Part shown: positions 23,601 to 32,400 of the stretch, in pieces
Numbering within the stretch: the stretch's first letter is position 1
Layout: each line of letters opens with the position of its first letter
NCBI GenBank assembly: GCA_964019135.1
Contig: OZ025260.1
Location: 18,160,254-18,224,253, forward strand
DNA from: Arenicola marina
Taxonomy: Eukaryota > Annelida > Polychaeta > Arenicolidae
Length of the DNA stretch: 64,000 nucleotides
Reading direction: 5' to 3'
The notes under the pieces: generated by a model
Seen by the model: the letters and a program-made list of their open reading frames with translations, nothing else
Database searches by the model: none
What the model was told of the DNA's origin: nothing
Position numbers and translations under genes: made by a program

Positions 23601-26512
23601 ATCGTAATTCAGTGATTAGTCATATGTAGCCTTCGTTTTAACAAATGTAGTCAATTAGTAAGACAATCATAGAAACTAAATTTTGTAAAGAATACCGTGT
23701 TGGGCAGTATTTTTCAAGTGCTTACTTCACTTATTTTGATATGATATACACAAATAATTGTGTTTTTGTTTTCATTTCAGCTCACGGTCAAAAGAGCTAA
23801 AGTTGCCTCAGATATATATAGAGCTGGTTAGTGCACAGTCATTATACAATGAAATATATCTTAAGAACGTTACCGGTTATCCCCGTTATTTCATTAATTA
23901 ATGTTTATACTTGTGTAATGATTATGCCAACACATTTTCTCTTGTAGACCAGCAGTACCGCGACTGTGTCGACGCTTTGGAAGATAGCCGCCAACAGTGG
24001 GAGAAAGATATGGTCGCTCTCTGTGAGGTATTCCCTGCGTGGTACCAGAAACTAGCGCCTGAAGTGCTTATCTGGTTGTCTTTCAACGTGCAGCGCCGTG
24101 CTCGTAATTGTCAATTCATTGGTAGCTATTGCCCTAAGGCTCATATCTGTACCCTGGTATTATCAATTATCAACTATAGTTTCATGATTGTCATCGTTCT
24201 CTCTATATACATGTAGTAAGGTCTAAAAGCGTTTTTTAGTCATCATTTCGTTTGCGTTATTTGTAGGAGTTTGAGAAGCTGGAGGAAGAACGTATTACGT
24301 ACTTACGTGACGAATTGTGGAGTCACGCCAACATAAACTCACAGACCTGTGTGGACGTGGATGAGGTAAGACCCTTCGCGTGTATGCTCGTTTAATCTAG
24401 ATGCCACGAAACGCCATCGGTTTTTATTTGCAACAATGTGCCTTCTGTCTTTATATTTTCATCGAAAGAGTAATCGACATGATAGTATTGTAACGTCATA
24501 CAAAAATGAACATTTGATTCACCAACATTGGCAAGCAAAATGTGCAGTCATACGTCTATTTTATTTTATTTAAAAGTGATTTTGATTATAAATCAATTGT
24601 GCTTTAAGCGAGTAAGTACAGATGTGCTTGCATGGTGTGTAACAGTGGGTGTTTGTATGTGTGGCTGCAGCGCTATGAGACTGTTCGCGTCGCGCTGGCA
24701 GGATGTGACGTCGACGGGGACATCTCCGCCTTCATCCGGTCGCAGTCCACTGGACGACAGCGTCCCCGTGAGTAGCACTAACCCCAGGGTACTGCGCGGG
24801 TCAGCGGGGGACGCCCCGTGAGTAGTAACCCAATGGTACTGCGCGGGTCAGCGGGGGACGCCCCGTGAGTAGTAGCCCCAGGGTATTGCGCGGGTCAGCT
24901 GGTGACGCCCAATGAGTAGTACTAACTTCAGGGTACAGCCCGGGTCAGCGGGGGTCACCCCGTGAGTAGTAGCCCCAGGGTACTGCGCGGGTCAGCGGGG
25001 GTCACCCCGTGAGTAGTAGGCCCAGGGTACTGCGCGGGTCAGCGGGTGTCTCCCCGTGAGTAGTAGCCCCAGGGTACTGCGCGGGTCAGCGGGGGACGCC
25101 CCGTGAGTACTAACCCCAGGGTACTGCGCGGGTCAGCAGGGGTCACCCCGTGAGTAGTACTAACCCCAGGGTACTGCGCGGGTCAGCAGGGGTCACCCCG
25201 TGAGTAGTACTAACCCCAGGGTACTGCGCGGGTCAGCGGGGGACGCCCCGTGAGTAGTACTAACCCCAGGGTACTGCGCGGGTCAGCGGGGGTCGTCCCG
25301 TGAGTAGTAACCCCAGGGTACTGCGCGGGTCAGCGGGGGACGCCCCGTGAGTAGTAGCCCCAGGGTACTGTGCGGGTCAGCAGGGGTCACCCCGTGAGTA
25401 GTACTAACCCCAGGGTACTGCGCGGGTCAGCGGGGGACGCCCCGTGAGTAGTAGCCCCAGGGTACTGCGCGGGTCAGCGGGGGTCGTCCCGTGAGTAGTA
25501 GCCCCAGGGTACTGCGCGGGTCAGCGGGGGACGCCCCGTGAGTAGTAGGCCCAGGGTACTGCGCGGGTCAGCGAGGGACGCCCCGTGAGTAGTAGCCCCA
25601 GGGTACTGCGCGGGTCAGCGGGGGACGCCCCGTGGCTCAGTAGGTAGCGAGTTTGGCTATTGCCGAGCATGTTCAGCCTGTGATTGATCCCTACTTTCTT
25701 ACTTTTTCACTACCCATTTTTTAAAATTATATTCCTACTTTGTCACTACTATTTTATTTAAATTTCGACGATTTGACTAGATGACATGCAAGGTACCCAT
25801 TGTTTGAAGGAAATCGGGTACATCAGGATCACGCCACTGGTGTCTGATTGATACCCGGTGACCAATGGCACTGGGTACTGGCACAGAGTAGGTATTATAC
25901 TGTATAATACTTATTTGTGGTACTGGTATGCATGTTATCTGACCTGGTCTCAGTGATAAACGATTCATCTTGTGGTAAGGGTAAAAGTAAATATGCAGAA
26001 AAGGCAAAGCAGAGAACCCTACCTCTTTCCTGGTGTCCCTATACCTTTCCCTACTTTTTCCACTATTTTTCTAGCACAAGTAGCCCTACTTTGTCCCTAT
26101 TTTGGTGAGGGGTCAATCACAAGCCTGGTAGCGCGTTCCGCTATTACTTAAACCAATAAACCAATCAAGGTAATGCAGTGGATAATTCATATTGTAATAA
26201 ATCATCTGTTGAACAATCTACGGAATAACAACAATGTAGTCTATAATCTATCTTGTTGGACAGTGCAACTTGTAATGGATTATCTGGCCTACGATAATCC
26301 ACAACGTAGTAAATAATCTATGGTTTAGTGGATAATCCACGGTATAGGACGCAATAAGGGTTACAAATCCGTGTTAACCCGCCTTTATGTACGTGTCATG
26401 TCAATGTTTATCACTTTTAGGTAGCGTGTTGTATGAAAAATACGGAACCAACAGTCATGCCCCCCCATCCTACAGCGCACCCACCCTGAGAGTGCGACTT
26501 CTGAATCAATGA
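11656..26512 (+). CDS. F-BAR domain protein of the PSTPIP1/2 family, complete, 11 exons
   Basis: Exons: 11656-11691, 14980-15080, 15414-15485, 16354-16495, 18586-18648, 18941-19048, 23781-23826, 23948-24027, 24267-24365, 24671-24767, 26421-26512. They total 936 nt, 311 aa plus TGA, with all phases joining. The product starts MTRTHTFSDSFW, then DNDFCGTQGFETLLKHL, as in F-BAR family N-termini, and the alignment to vertebrate PSTPIP1 that I recall runs nearly gap-free to the end of the F-BAR domain (residues about 5-285). PSTPIPs bind curved membrane and link PTP-PEST-type phosphatases to actin. The last exon encodes VLYEKYGTNSHAPPSY and stops, so there is no SH3 domain; this resembles PSTPIP2 (334 aa in human). 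Oddities: a GC-AG intron after exon 4, a six-fold acceptor-like repeat in intron 3, and a donor-repeating minisatellite starting at the end of exon 10. The terminal exon is the least certain; an unseen longer 3' form is possible. Confidence 0.9.
11692..12540. other. 5' part of F-BAR intron 1, no gene recognised
   Basis: Unique sequence downstream of the short first coding exon. A 78-codon plus-strand frame at 12246-12482 shows no recognisable domain. Confidence 0.5.
12541..12810. repeat. About 35-bp tandem repeat (GTATGAATAAGCCATGTGAC units)
   Basis: Seven or so units of GTATGAATAAGCCATGTGAC plus TATTTGTATGGGTCT recur in F-BAR intron 1. More diverged fragments continue to about 12930. Non-coding. 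Confidence 0.85.
13218..14137. mobile_element. 920-bp non-autonomous TIR transposon
   Basis: The element begins TACCGTAAACTGCCTATTTG and ends with the inverted form CAAATAGGCAGTTTACGGTA; the match covers at least 24 bp and the next bases are also related. The flanking dinucleotide is TA on both sides, consistent with a TA target duplication (Tc1/mariner-like or similar), though that is short evidence. Inside are two copies of a segment of about 120 bp (13405-13640, AATTAATTGTTxATACAAGC) and C-runs at about 13360 and 13980. No transposase frame. It sits in F-BAR intron 1. Confidence 0.85.
14138..14979. other. 3' part of F-BAR intron 1
   Basis: AT-rich sequence with a TATATA/CATATA microsatellite near 14705-14748. 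It ends at the TTTTAG acceptor of F-BAR exon 2. A segment near 14430-14475 resembles the one at 13170-13210 (TTGCTCAGTG and CACTGGT motifs), so part of it flanks the TIR element as a diverged duplication. Confidence 0.5.
15829..16110 (+). repeat. About 52-bp minisatellite of acceptor-like sequences, 6 copies
   Basis: CGTCCACAGTTAAAGG recurs at about 15830, 15882, 15935, 15989, 16040 and 16093, each time except the first preceded by a long pyrimidine tract of TTTTCTTTCTTTTCCTGTC type. Each unit therefore resembles a strong 3' splice site (pyrimidine tract plus CACAG). It lies in F-BAR intron 3, 240-520 bp ahead of the real acceptor at 16353. Splicing to a repeat acceptor would join AG to TTAA and give an immediate TAA stop in the F-BAR frame. 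Confidence 0.85.
16496..16501 (+). other. GC-AG splice donor of F-BAR intron 4
   Basis: Exon 4 ends in CAG and is followed by GCAAGT. The next exon (18586) starts in phase 0, which only this junction satisfies; the nearest GT, four bases on, would shift the frame. The surrounding CAG|GCAAGT is the standard strong context of GC-AG introns. Confidence 0.85.
16738..17058. repeat. 15-bp minisatellite (GGAGCCATAGCCC) with higher-order period of about 151 bp
   Basis: Units of GCCATAGCCCGGA are arranged in a larger block. The distinctive AGGCCTGAAGCCATAGCCCG segment recurs at 16739 and 16890. It keeps several minus-strand frames open (up to 161 aa), which are repeat artefacts. It lies in F-BAR intron 4. 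Confidence 0.9.
17690..18415 (-). repeat. Copy A of a long inverted duplication carrying a THAP exon
   Basis: Reading this segment on the minus strand gives a sequence that matches the plus strand of 28545-29170 along most of its length. Shared landmarks include ACCGCCAGCCTGGCCTC, AACACTAAGAT, GGCGGCGCCA versus GTCGGCGCCA, and CTTTCGGTGCAGATCGCG. Copies differ by many substitutions and small indels. The two copies are inverted and 10 kb apart, one in F-BAR intron 4 and one 3' of the gene. This suggests a dispersed element or an ancient inverted duplication. Confidence 0.85.
17939..18023 (-). CDS. THAP-domain first exon (gene or transposon fragment)
   Basis: An 85-nt open exon starts MVYCAAWNCRNSYVNRSPNL and continues to a SFHAFPLK motif, followed by a GTACCT donor at 17938. 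This is the N-terminal half of a THAP zinc-finger: a Cys-x4-Cys pair near the start and a F-x-F-P-like block. The second half of the C2CH finger was not found; the acceptor-preceded segment at about 17703-17575 (minus) does not look like THAP. THAP modules occur in cellular DNA-binding proteins and in P-element-type transposases; here the inverted decayed copy at 28.9 kb favours a mobile or duplicated origin. Confidence 0.6.
19970..21109. repeat. 57-bp satellite, block 1, about 20 copies
   Basis: The unit contains GAGACCAGTGACTGGACGAT and CATCGAGATGGTGTCCACTG with a period of 57 bp. Because 57 is divisible by 3, minus-strand frames stay open over long distances and produce 19-residue peptide repeats; these are not genes. 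It lies in F-BAR intron 6, between exons at 19048 and 23781. Confidence 0.97.
21110..21315. other. 206-bp interruption of the 57-bp satellite
   Basis: Non-repeat, AT-rich sequence separates the two satellite blocks; TAACT flanks both sides. It could be an insertion with a short target duplication or a relic of the original intron. No coding similarity. Confidence 0.5.
21316..23118. repeat. 57-bp satellite, block 2, about 31 copies with higher-order structure
   Basis: Same unit as block 1. In the distal part, 4-bp-deleted units (GTGCATATGGTG instead of GTGCATCGAGATGGTG) occur near 22149, 22486, 22652 and 22990, spaced about 338, 166 and 338 bp, which is 6, 3 and 6 units. This shows amplification of three-unit blocks. 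The long minus-strand frames, up to 360 aa, are repeat artefacts. Confidence 0.97.
23119..23780. other. 3' end of F-BAR intron 6
   Basis: Unique sequence from the end of the satellite to the TTTCAG acceptor of F-BAR exon 7. No other feature recognised. Confidence 0.5.
24768..25632 (+). repeat. 47-50-bp minisatellite repeating the exon 10 splice donor, about 17 copies
   Basis: F-BAR exon 10 ends CGTCCCC and its donor is GTGAGTAG. From there on, units ending ACGCCCC followed by GTGAGTAGTA repeat to 25632, and all but one keep GTGAGT. Six or so units, for example at about 25159 and 25209, carry GTGAGTAGTACTAACCCCAG, which holds a donor, a TACTAAC branch-point match and an AG acceptor. The 30 bases between each CCCCAG and the next GTGAGT are constant in length and stop-free in the F-BAR frame (phase 1 to phase 1). 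The array ends by running into a tRNA-like sequence at 25629. I recall minisatellites at exon-intron junctions from amphioxus work but cannot verify it here. Confidence 0.95.
25629..25692 (+). mobile_element. tRNA-like SINE head fused to the end of the donor minisatellite
   Basis: CGTGGCTCAGTAGGTAGCGA resembles a tRNA 5' half with an A box, and GTGATTGATCCC resembles a B box region. It is followed by CTACTTTxTTACTTTT-type sequence. A possible related, partial piece lies at about 26105-26145. The type differs from the three long SINE copies. Confidence 0.45.
25693..26420. other. 3' part of F-BAR intron 10
   Basis: Pyrimidine-rich CCCTACTTTTTC-type segments lie at 25690-25750 and 26030-26110. 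A repeated GGATAATC and AATCTA theme lies at about 26180-26345. It ends at the TTTTAG acceptor of the terminal exon. Confidence 0.5.
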
Positions 26513-26894
26513 ACATAAGGTGGGGGTAAAGAACATGATATAATGCTATTACTCGCAAAAGCAAGCAATTGTCTAAAGATTAGGTTAAATCATGAGCTCA
26601 TGTTTCATCGTTTGGTTAAATTACCACCAGATCGGCGGCGGTGGCGTCCGGGTATGGTAACTGTGTATCGTTGACACAAGATTTTGCTTTCTCGTCAATA
26701 TAGCCATTGCTCCCCCCCGCCCCTACCCCCCCCCCCCCTTCCGTGGGATCACCTCATGGTCTAGTAGATAGCGCGTTCGGCTCTTGTCTCTCCAGTGTAC
26801 CATGCGCGGCCAGCCCAAGCGGCCGGTGCGTGGTGAAAATGTCTTTATTTTTTTGCAGGATGTCGAGCTGGAGATCTCCTAGCAGCTACCAAAC
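26513..26894. other. 3' flank of the F-BAR gene
   Basis: Presumed 3' UTR or flank with a C-rich tract at about 26708-26740 and a short tRNA-like piece (CATGGTCTAGTAGATAGCGC, about 26755). The first AATAAA-type signals downstream are at about 27188, inside a SINE, and 27628, so the poly(A) site is not assignable. Confidence 0.35.
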
Positions 26895-26976
26895 ATTGTG
26901 TGAGGTAGAGATCCCATGATATTTGTTTAATATTGTGTGTGGTAGATGTATCCTTGTAGCTTCGTAAGATTGTGTT

Positions 26977-27211
26977 GCCGCCTCGATAGCTCAGTGGGTT
27001 AGAGCGCTCGCATTGAGTGCTCTGGCCACCTGAGAGCCTAACGGCACGTGGATCGGTGGTTCGAGCCCCGCTGTGGTCATGTCGGTGTGGTCGCAGGATA
27101 AAGATTCCATGTCCTTCTTCACAAAGAGTAGGGGTCTTCCCTTCCTTCACCCATTGACGCGATATGATCAGAAGTGGTAAAGCCTCCTGAATAAACAACC
27201 AACAACCAACC
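26977..27211 (+). mobile_element. tRNA-derived SINE, copy 1
   Basis: The head is tRNA-like: TAGCTCAGTGGGTTAGAGC matches a Pol III A box and GGTTCGAGCCC matches the B box. A body with GTGTGGTCGCAGGATA and CATTGACGCGATATGA follows, then a GAATAAACAACCAACAACC tail. The same layout is seen at 27274-27520 and 59006-59232, which defines a family. Confidence 0.9.
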
Positions 27212-27273
27212 GTAGTAGTTTCCTAATATTGTGCGGTAGAGGTCCCATAGTAGTTTTCTAATATTGTGTGTGG

Positions 27274-27520
27274 GGCCGGCGCGATAGTTAAGTGAGCTAG
27301 AGCGCTCGCATGAAGTGCTCTGGCCACCTGAGAGCCTCCTAATGTCACGTGGGTCGGTGGTTCGCGCCCCGCTCTGGCCATGTCTGTGTGGTCGCAGGAT
27401 ACAGAGACCATGCCCTTCTTCGCGAAGGGTAGGAGGTTATCCCCGGGGACACGGACCACTCTCCCTTCCTTCTCCCATTGACGCGACATTTGTGGTTGAA
27501 GCGTCCTGAATAACCCACCA
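27274..27520 (+). mobile_element. tRNA-derived SINE, copy 2
   Basis: Same order of head, body and tail as copy 1, with a degraded A box (TAGTTAAGTGAGCTAGAGC) and B box (GGTTCGCGCCC). It has a body insertion with CCCCGGGGACACGGACC and a tail ending AATAACCCACCAATC. Confidence 0.9.
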
Positions 27521-27690
27521 ATCTAATATTGCGTGAGGTAGATGTACCTTTGTAGCTTTGCAGCGTTGTGTTTGACCGAGGTATCCTTGTAACTTCCCTC
27601 GTAACGTTGTGCGTGGTAGATATTTCAAATAAAATACTTTGTGACAGAAATACACGTGTAACTTTCAAACATTTGTGTGGTGAAGGCAGC

Positions 27691-28544
27691 TTTTCCGATG
27701 ACCCCCCCCCCCCCAAATCCGCCCCCCCCCCGCTTTGCGCGATGCATATCAAAGATACCAAATAATTCATTTTCCGCATTTTCAGTTTCGTCATTGTTAA
27801 TATTAAGTAGTTACATATTATTACCATTGCAGAATGAACAACTTCTGGAATGATCACTGTCTGCTTGGGACGTCGTTCGGCATGAAGGAGTTATTCTTCG
27901 TTCCTCGTTCTTCGCTAGGTTGTTGGTCCGACGTACCATTTGTATATTAGTGTCGTTTCAAACATATGTAACTACGCACAATGTTTTTAGCCAACCACAT
28001 TGCCAACGAGCGAAATATCCAGATATTTCTGTTGCTCCCTCGTGCACAGAGCGTCGTCTATGTTCACATTTTTGTATTCTAGAATTTATATAAGAGCCGT
28101 ATCTGTATAGTTTGGTACTTTTACATCTATTTTGATACATGGAAGTAGATTCTATGACTTTGGTCGGAATCTCAGGCAGACTAAAATCGTTACTGAAGTC
28201 TTGTTTTCTGTCAACTGAATAGTCAAATGATGTTTCTGTTGCTCTGCTGAAGGACGCTATTCCATGGGTTCACGTAATTACTCGGTCCTCACGTTTATGT
28301 TTATGGTAATGTTACTTGGAAACTTCAACTTCAGTTGGGTGGTAAGACAATGCTCATTCCAATTCTGTGTGGAATGCCATGGCATTGCAGTGCTCCACTT
28401 GTGCTTATCTGAGATTTTCTGGTCAATAATTGGATATACGCAATGGTTTGACTGAGTCGTTTACCAAAATTATATGATGACCAAACATAGGCTGTCAATT
28501 AAATATTTACCAGAACTTCGTTCTATTCAATTAAAGGGAACCGC
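27691..28544. other. Non-coding spacer
   Basis: Two C-runs near 27701 and 27722 bracket an AAATCCGCC motif, similar to hAT-type MITE ends seen elsewhere (compare 47643 and 62530). No gene recognised. Confidence 0.5.
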
Positions 28545-29170
28545 CAGCCTGGCCTCTAACGCTGCTCTACCGATTCATATAATACCCAATTGTCTATCCT
28601 CCAAATTATAGAATTTTTCGTTCTATCTGTAGCTTACAATAAATTTAGAAGTGAACTCCAGGCACCATTTCGCCGCCTACCCAGGCGGCAGCCCTTTTTG
28701 GAGGCGTGTCCTCGATTGACCAATCAGGAGGCGATATTCTAATTTATTCAAACCGGAAATTGCGCCTATTGTGTGAGCAAAACAAGAGTGCGTGATAATC
28801 GCTAATATAAATAGCTCCAATCATGGCATTGTTGCATAGTCAATCGTCGCAAGAAGTATATCAATTTGTTTGGACGGTACTTTTCCATGAAACACTAAGA
28901 TCTTGCGCTAAAGCGAAACTTGGAACTGCCGCTGTTCATCTGTAAATCGCGGCCCTGATCTTTCTCTCCGCAAGTTATAACGTAAGTCGGCGCCATATGA
29001 ATAGTCACAATATGCGTCACTGCTAAAAAGCACTCTGCTTGATAATTCCTGGGGGCGGGTTGCCTTAATTTTTTTCTTTTTACCAGTCGGCAGAAACGAA
29101 GTGTTAACACTCGCCAATTTAATTTTCAAATGTAAACTTTCGGTGCAGATCGCGATTAAATTAGGTTGGA
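28545..29170 (+). repeat. Copy B of the inverted duplication
   Basis: The plus strand matches the minus strand of 17690-18415 in order and spacing, with many substitutions; see copy A. It lies 2 kb beyond the F-BAR stop. Confidence 0.85.
28895..28975 (+). pseudogene. Decayed THAP-domain exon
   Basis: It aligns with the intact THAP exon at 17939-18023 (minus): TTGGAACTGCC, GTAAATCGCGGCCCTGATCT and so on. The start codon region reads AAGATCTTGCGC, so the ATG is lost, and a TAA falls early in the frame. The HAFPLK-coding part is missing or rearranged. This is a broken copy. Confidence 0.65.
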
Positions 29171-29376
29171 CACCCGCTTTAACAATTACTTGCCTTAATT
29201 TTAATTTGTACTATCTGACTTACCTTAATATTTATTTATTTTATGATATATCTTTGTGCTACTTCTATCGCTAGCTTCGCTGGTGAATCTGTGATACCTC
29301 GGTCCAGGTCCAGTGGATAAAAGACACCAAGAGCCTCGGGGCCAAATGGGAAGTTCCCTTTGGTCTAATGTGTTAG

Positions 29377-29475
29377 GTGTTCGCCCTGGATGCGAAGGGT
29401 CGCAACTTTTCGGCGTCTATTCGGGCCTGGGACCACAAATACTACAAATCTATTACAAACACCATTCCACAGCAA
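29377..29475 (+). pseudogene. Possible M3-peptidase (thimet oligopeptidase-like) exon fragment
   Basis: After a TTAG at 29373-29376 the frame reads VFALDAKGRNFSASIRAWDH then KYYKS. The IRAWDxxYY motif with an upstream G-x-x-F resembles the segment just N-terminal of the catalytic part of thimet oligopeptidase/neurolysin, as I recall it. No HEXXH exon and no partner exons are seen nearby. Similarity rests on about ten residues, so it may be chance or a gene fragment. Confidence 0.25.
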
Positions 29476-29479
29476 GGTT

Positions 29480-32400
29480 TTCTACGCCATGTGTCTTTGT
29501 TTCTCGTACATGTGAATTTCTATTATGCGGAAGTCATTTTATATGTACTACCCTTTTAGCATTTGTAAATTATATGTCGTATATTTCATTTCACGAACAT
29601 TCCGCTAAGTTTACATGCATTTTTTTTACGCATGTTCTGTTACAAAGTTCCTTCAACTGGACGTGTTACGTAACTATAATTTATGCGGGAAAATGTAGGC
29701 GATTATTATAATTATTATATTTGACCAAGTCGTTTATCTTACTGTCTCTTACAATCAACGCTTTACAGACCCTTGACACACACCAATAGTTTCTCAAGTC
29801 CACACACGACAAATGTGTTTAAATGAGACGATTGGGCTTGTTCTTGTGAATATGGCCAACGTGCATATCTTGTATATGTTTTGCGTGGTGCCCCATGGAA
29901 CTGGTTTTATATATACCGGTAACTACAGTTATTAATATTATATATTAATAGTTGTTAGTATTAAAGTAATAACATTTAACGACATGATGCAAAGAGGTAA
30001 AATCATGTCACTTGTAAATATAAGTCTGATGTGCTGGACCGGTATTGTATCAACAACTGGTGTTATATGGTGATTTTCTCTGCGCTATGTTCTCCAGCCT
30101 TTGTTTTATTAAGCGGTGTGAACTGATCTCCGCATAGGAAGGTTAAAGGTTTTTTTAGGTTGGGTAAACCTTTTTTTTTAAACCGTGTTGTATGATTTCA
30201 GTTGTGGTATCTGGTTCTGACTATAACCAGAGTACCTCGAGCTGACCTAGGAAACATTCGGTTTATAGAGATGTTCTTGTTGCGGTAATGCCCGGCAGTA
30301 TTCCAGCTGACATAAACACGGAGGCTGGTTCAGTATTTTGCAGACGTAGTGCACACGAGCGCCACCATGTCCCACTTCCAGTCTCAGTTCCAAGTCATCC
30401 AATGTTTGATTTTGCACGTTGCACTTTATGAATGCCAGAATATGCGATTTTCAATTGAAAGGTTAAAGTTTTTGTATAAGTACAGCAGTTCGATTGTTAC
30501 AGCCTTTACACTACTTAATGGGTGCACTTTTTGGGTCGCTTCCATGGGGAGTTCGGACTACTCCGGAAAACGTGCCGAAAATTGCGATTGCGAAGAAGTT
30601 CAAAGACTAAATCATTTTTTTTTCTTGACTAAGGTTACTATCACCATTTTATAATCACCCAACAAACTTGTCGGTTTTCCTTCGCCACCCAGCGTCATCT
30701 TGTCACGTGATCTCTCCGAACTTAAGCCACCTCCCGAGCTGGTAGAGATGTCCGGAGAGACCAAAAAAGTGCGCTCGGAGACAGTCCGAAGAAAAGGGAC
30801 GACCAAACAAGTGCAACCCGGGTGATAAATTGGAGAGTCCGGAGACGGTTCGGAACCAGCAAAAAAAATATAACCAATCCGGCTTAGCTAGTGTAATATC
30901 ATCACTATTGCCAATGTATGGAAGTAGAATGTGTCCCTTGCTTACACGTGGAAATTGGTATCTGCTAAGAGGTTACCCCGTTCCCGCCGAAATAACGCAA
31001 AAAAAAAGATCCATTTCAGAGGACCGGCTGTCTCATCGATAGGCAAAATACCTATCATGTCCACCGATTAGTGCTTCATGTGACCTTTTTGACTGGTTAT
31101 GCTTCATTTTGTTGAATTTGTGCTGCGAATGTTCTGAAACCAGAACCGAATAAAACCTTTTATGTACAGAGGAGGTTTCATCTTATCTTCGTGAAAATGA
31201 AATCGGTTCAACGAGACTATGTGGTGACCACGTTAGCCAGTTCACGCTGGCTTGCTCAGCCCCAAACTGATCAAACGCATTCAAATAACTCGTACGTCAC
31301 ACAGGGCACAGCTTTCCGTAGCCTGGTTCCGCGATCCCAACTTCGCTTGTATACTTGTACCAGCAGAGTTTCTGGGATTGGGGCTTGTAGAATTGGAGAC
31401 GAGCAACAGACAACATGACAACGCATGAGCAAGCGACTCGATTGTCTAAACCAGAAATATACGAGTTTGAATAATAAAATTTGACTTTTCATTTCATTTC
31501 ATTTCATGGAATGTGTTCTTAAACAGAATAATTATGTGCCGCCTGTGAGAACTATTTCGTCTCGCGGATATATCTTACCCGGTGATCAGGACGTCGTTAA
31601 TCAAACAGTAAGTAGTTCGGAAAAGCGCGGAAGAAGCTGCGGCAGTTTAATTTAATTTTTATGCTTAAATTCACCGTGCCTATCGATGGCACTATTTGGC
31701 AATGCCTATATAATACCTACTTGTAAATAAAAAATACTTCTATTGCTCCCGTAGTGACATTGATAACATTTGGACGTGGAACCAGGCAGCCCAATTCTAG
31801 GAGACCCCAAATGGGGTTCTCGATTAGTGAAAGTGCTGCCACCATGTGTAGTCTCTTGGAGACGGCCGTTCACGTTTATTAAATTAGCCTTCATCTTTTT
31901 AACATACGAAAAAGTACACCATTGCCTCTAAAAGAAATTTATTTCGCTCATTACACTGCTCAAAACAACGCCAGAACGGAAAATACTAGCTATACACTGC
32001 TTTGTTGGAGTTCTTGTCCTAAAAGCGCCGGCTGCACAAACACAGATCTAAATTGCCTCGTCCGTGTTGCATTTAGCCAGCCCAACACCCCTCAGTCAAC
32101 TTGACAGAACCATATCCTCTGGGCGTTTATAGTCCCAAACCCTCTCAATAGAAGTCTTCTTATCCGTCCATAAATACACAGTATCCCGTACCCATCACAC
32201 AGAAGAGGGTCTACCACCCCTCCTTACAACATTTAATTACAACAAGGCAATCCGGATCAATGGTAAATATATTCCCCCATATCATATACACCTACTACAA
32301 TTGCAGTCTTGGGGGAGGGAGGGGGGTGGGGGGGGGGGGATTCCATCCCTTCCAAGATTCGCTTCCTAGTGTATCTACTACATTATCATGTCCGTATATT

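Larger units (their letters stand above)
26895..27690. repeat. Degenerate about 38-bp minisatellite interrupted by two SINEs
   Basis: Fragments of a TAATATTGTGTGxGGTAGA motif plus TCCCATAGTAGTTTTC or ATCCTTGTAGCTTCG recur at about 26895-26975, 27212-27275 and 27522-27640. The gaps between them are the two SINE copies, so the SINEs appear to have inserted into an existing array. Confidence 0.7.
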
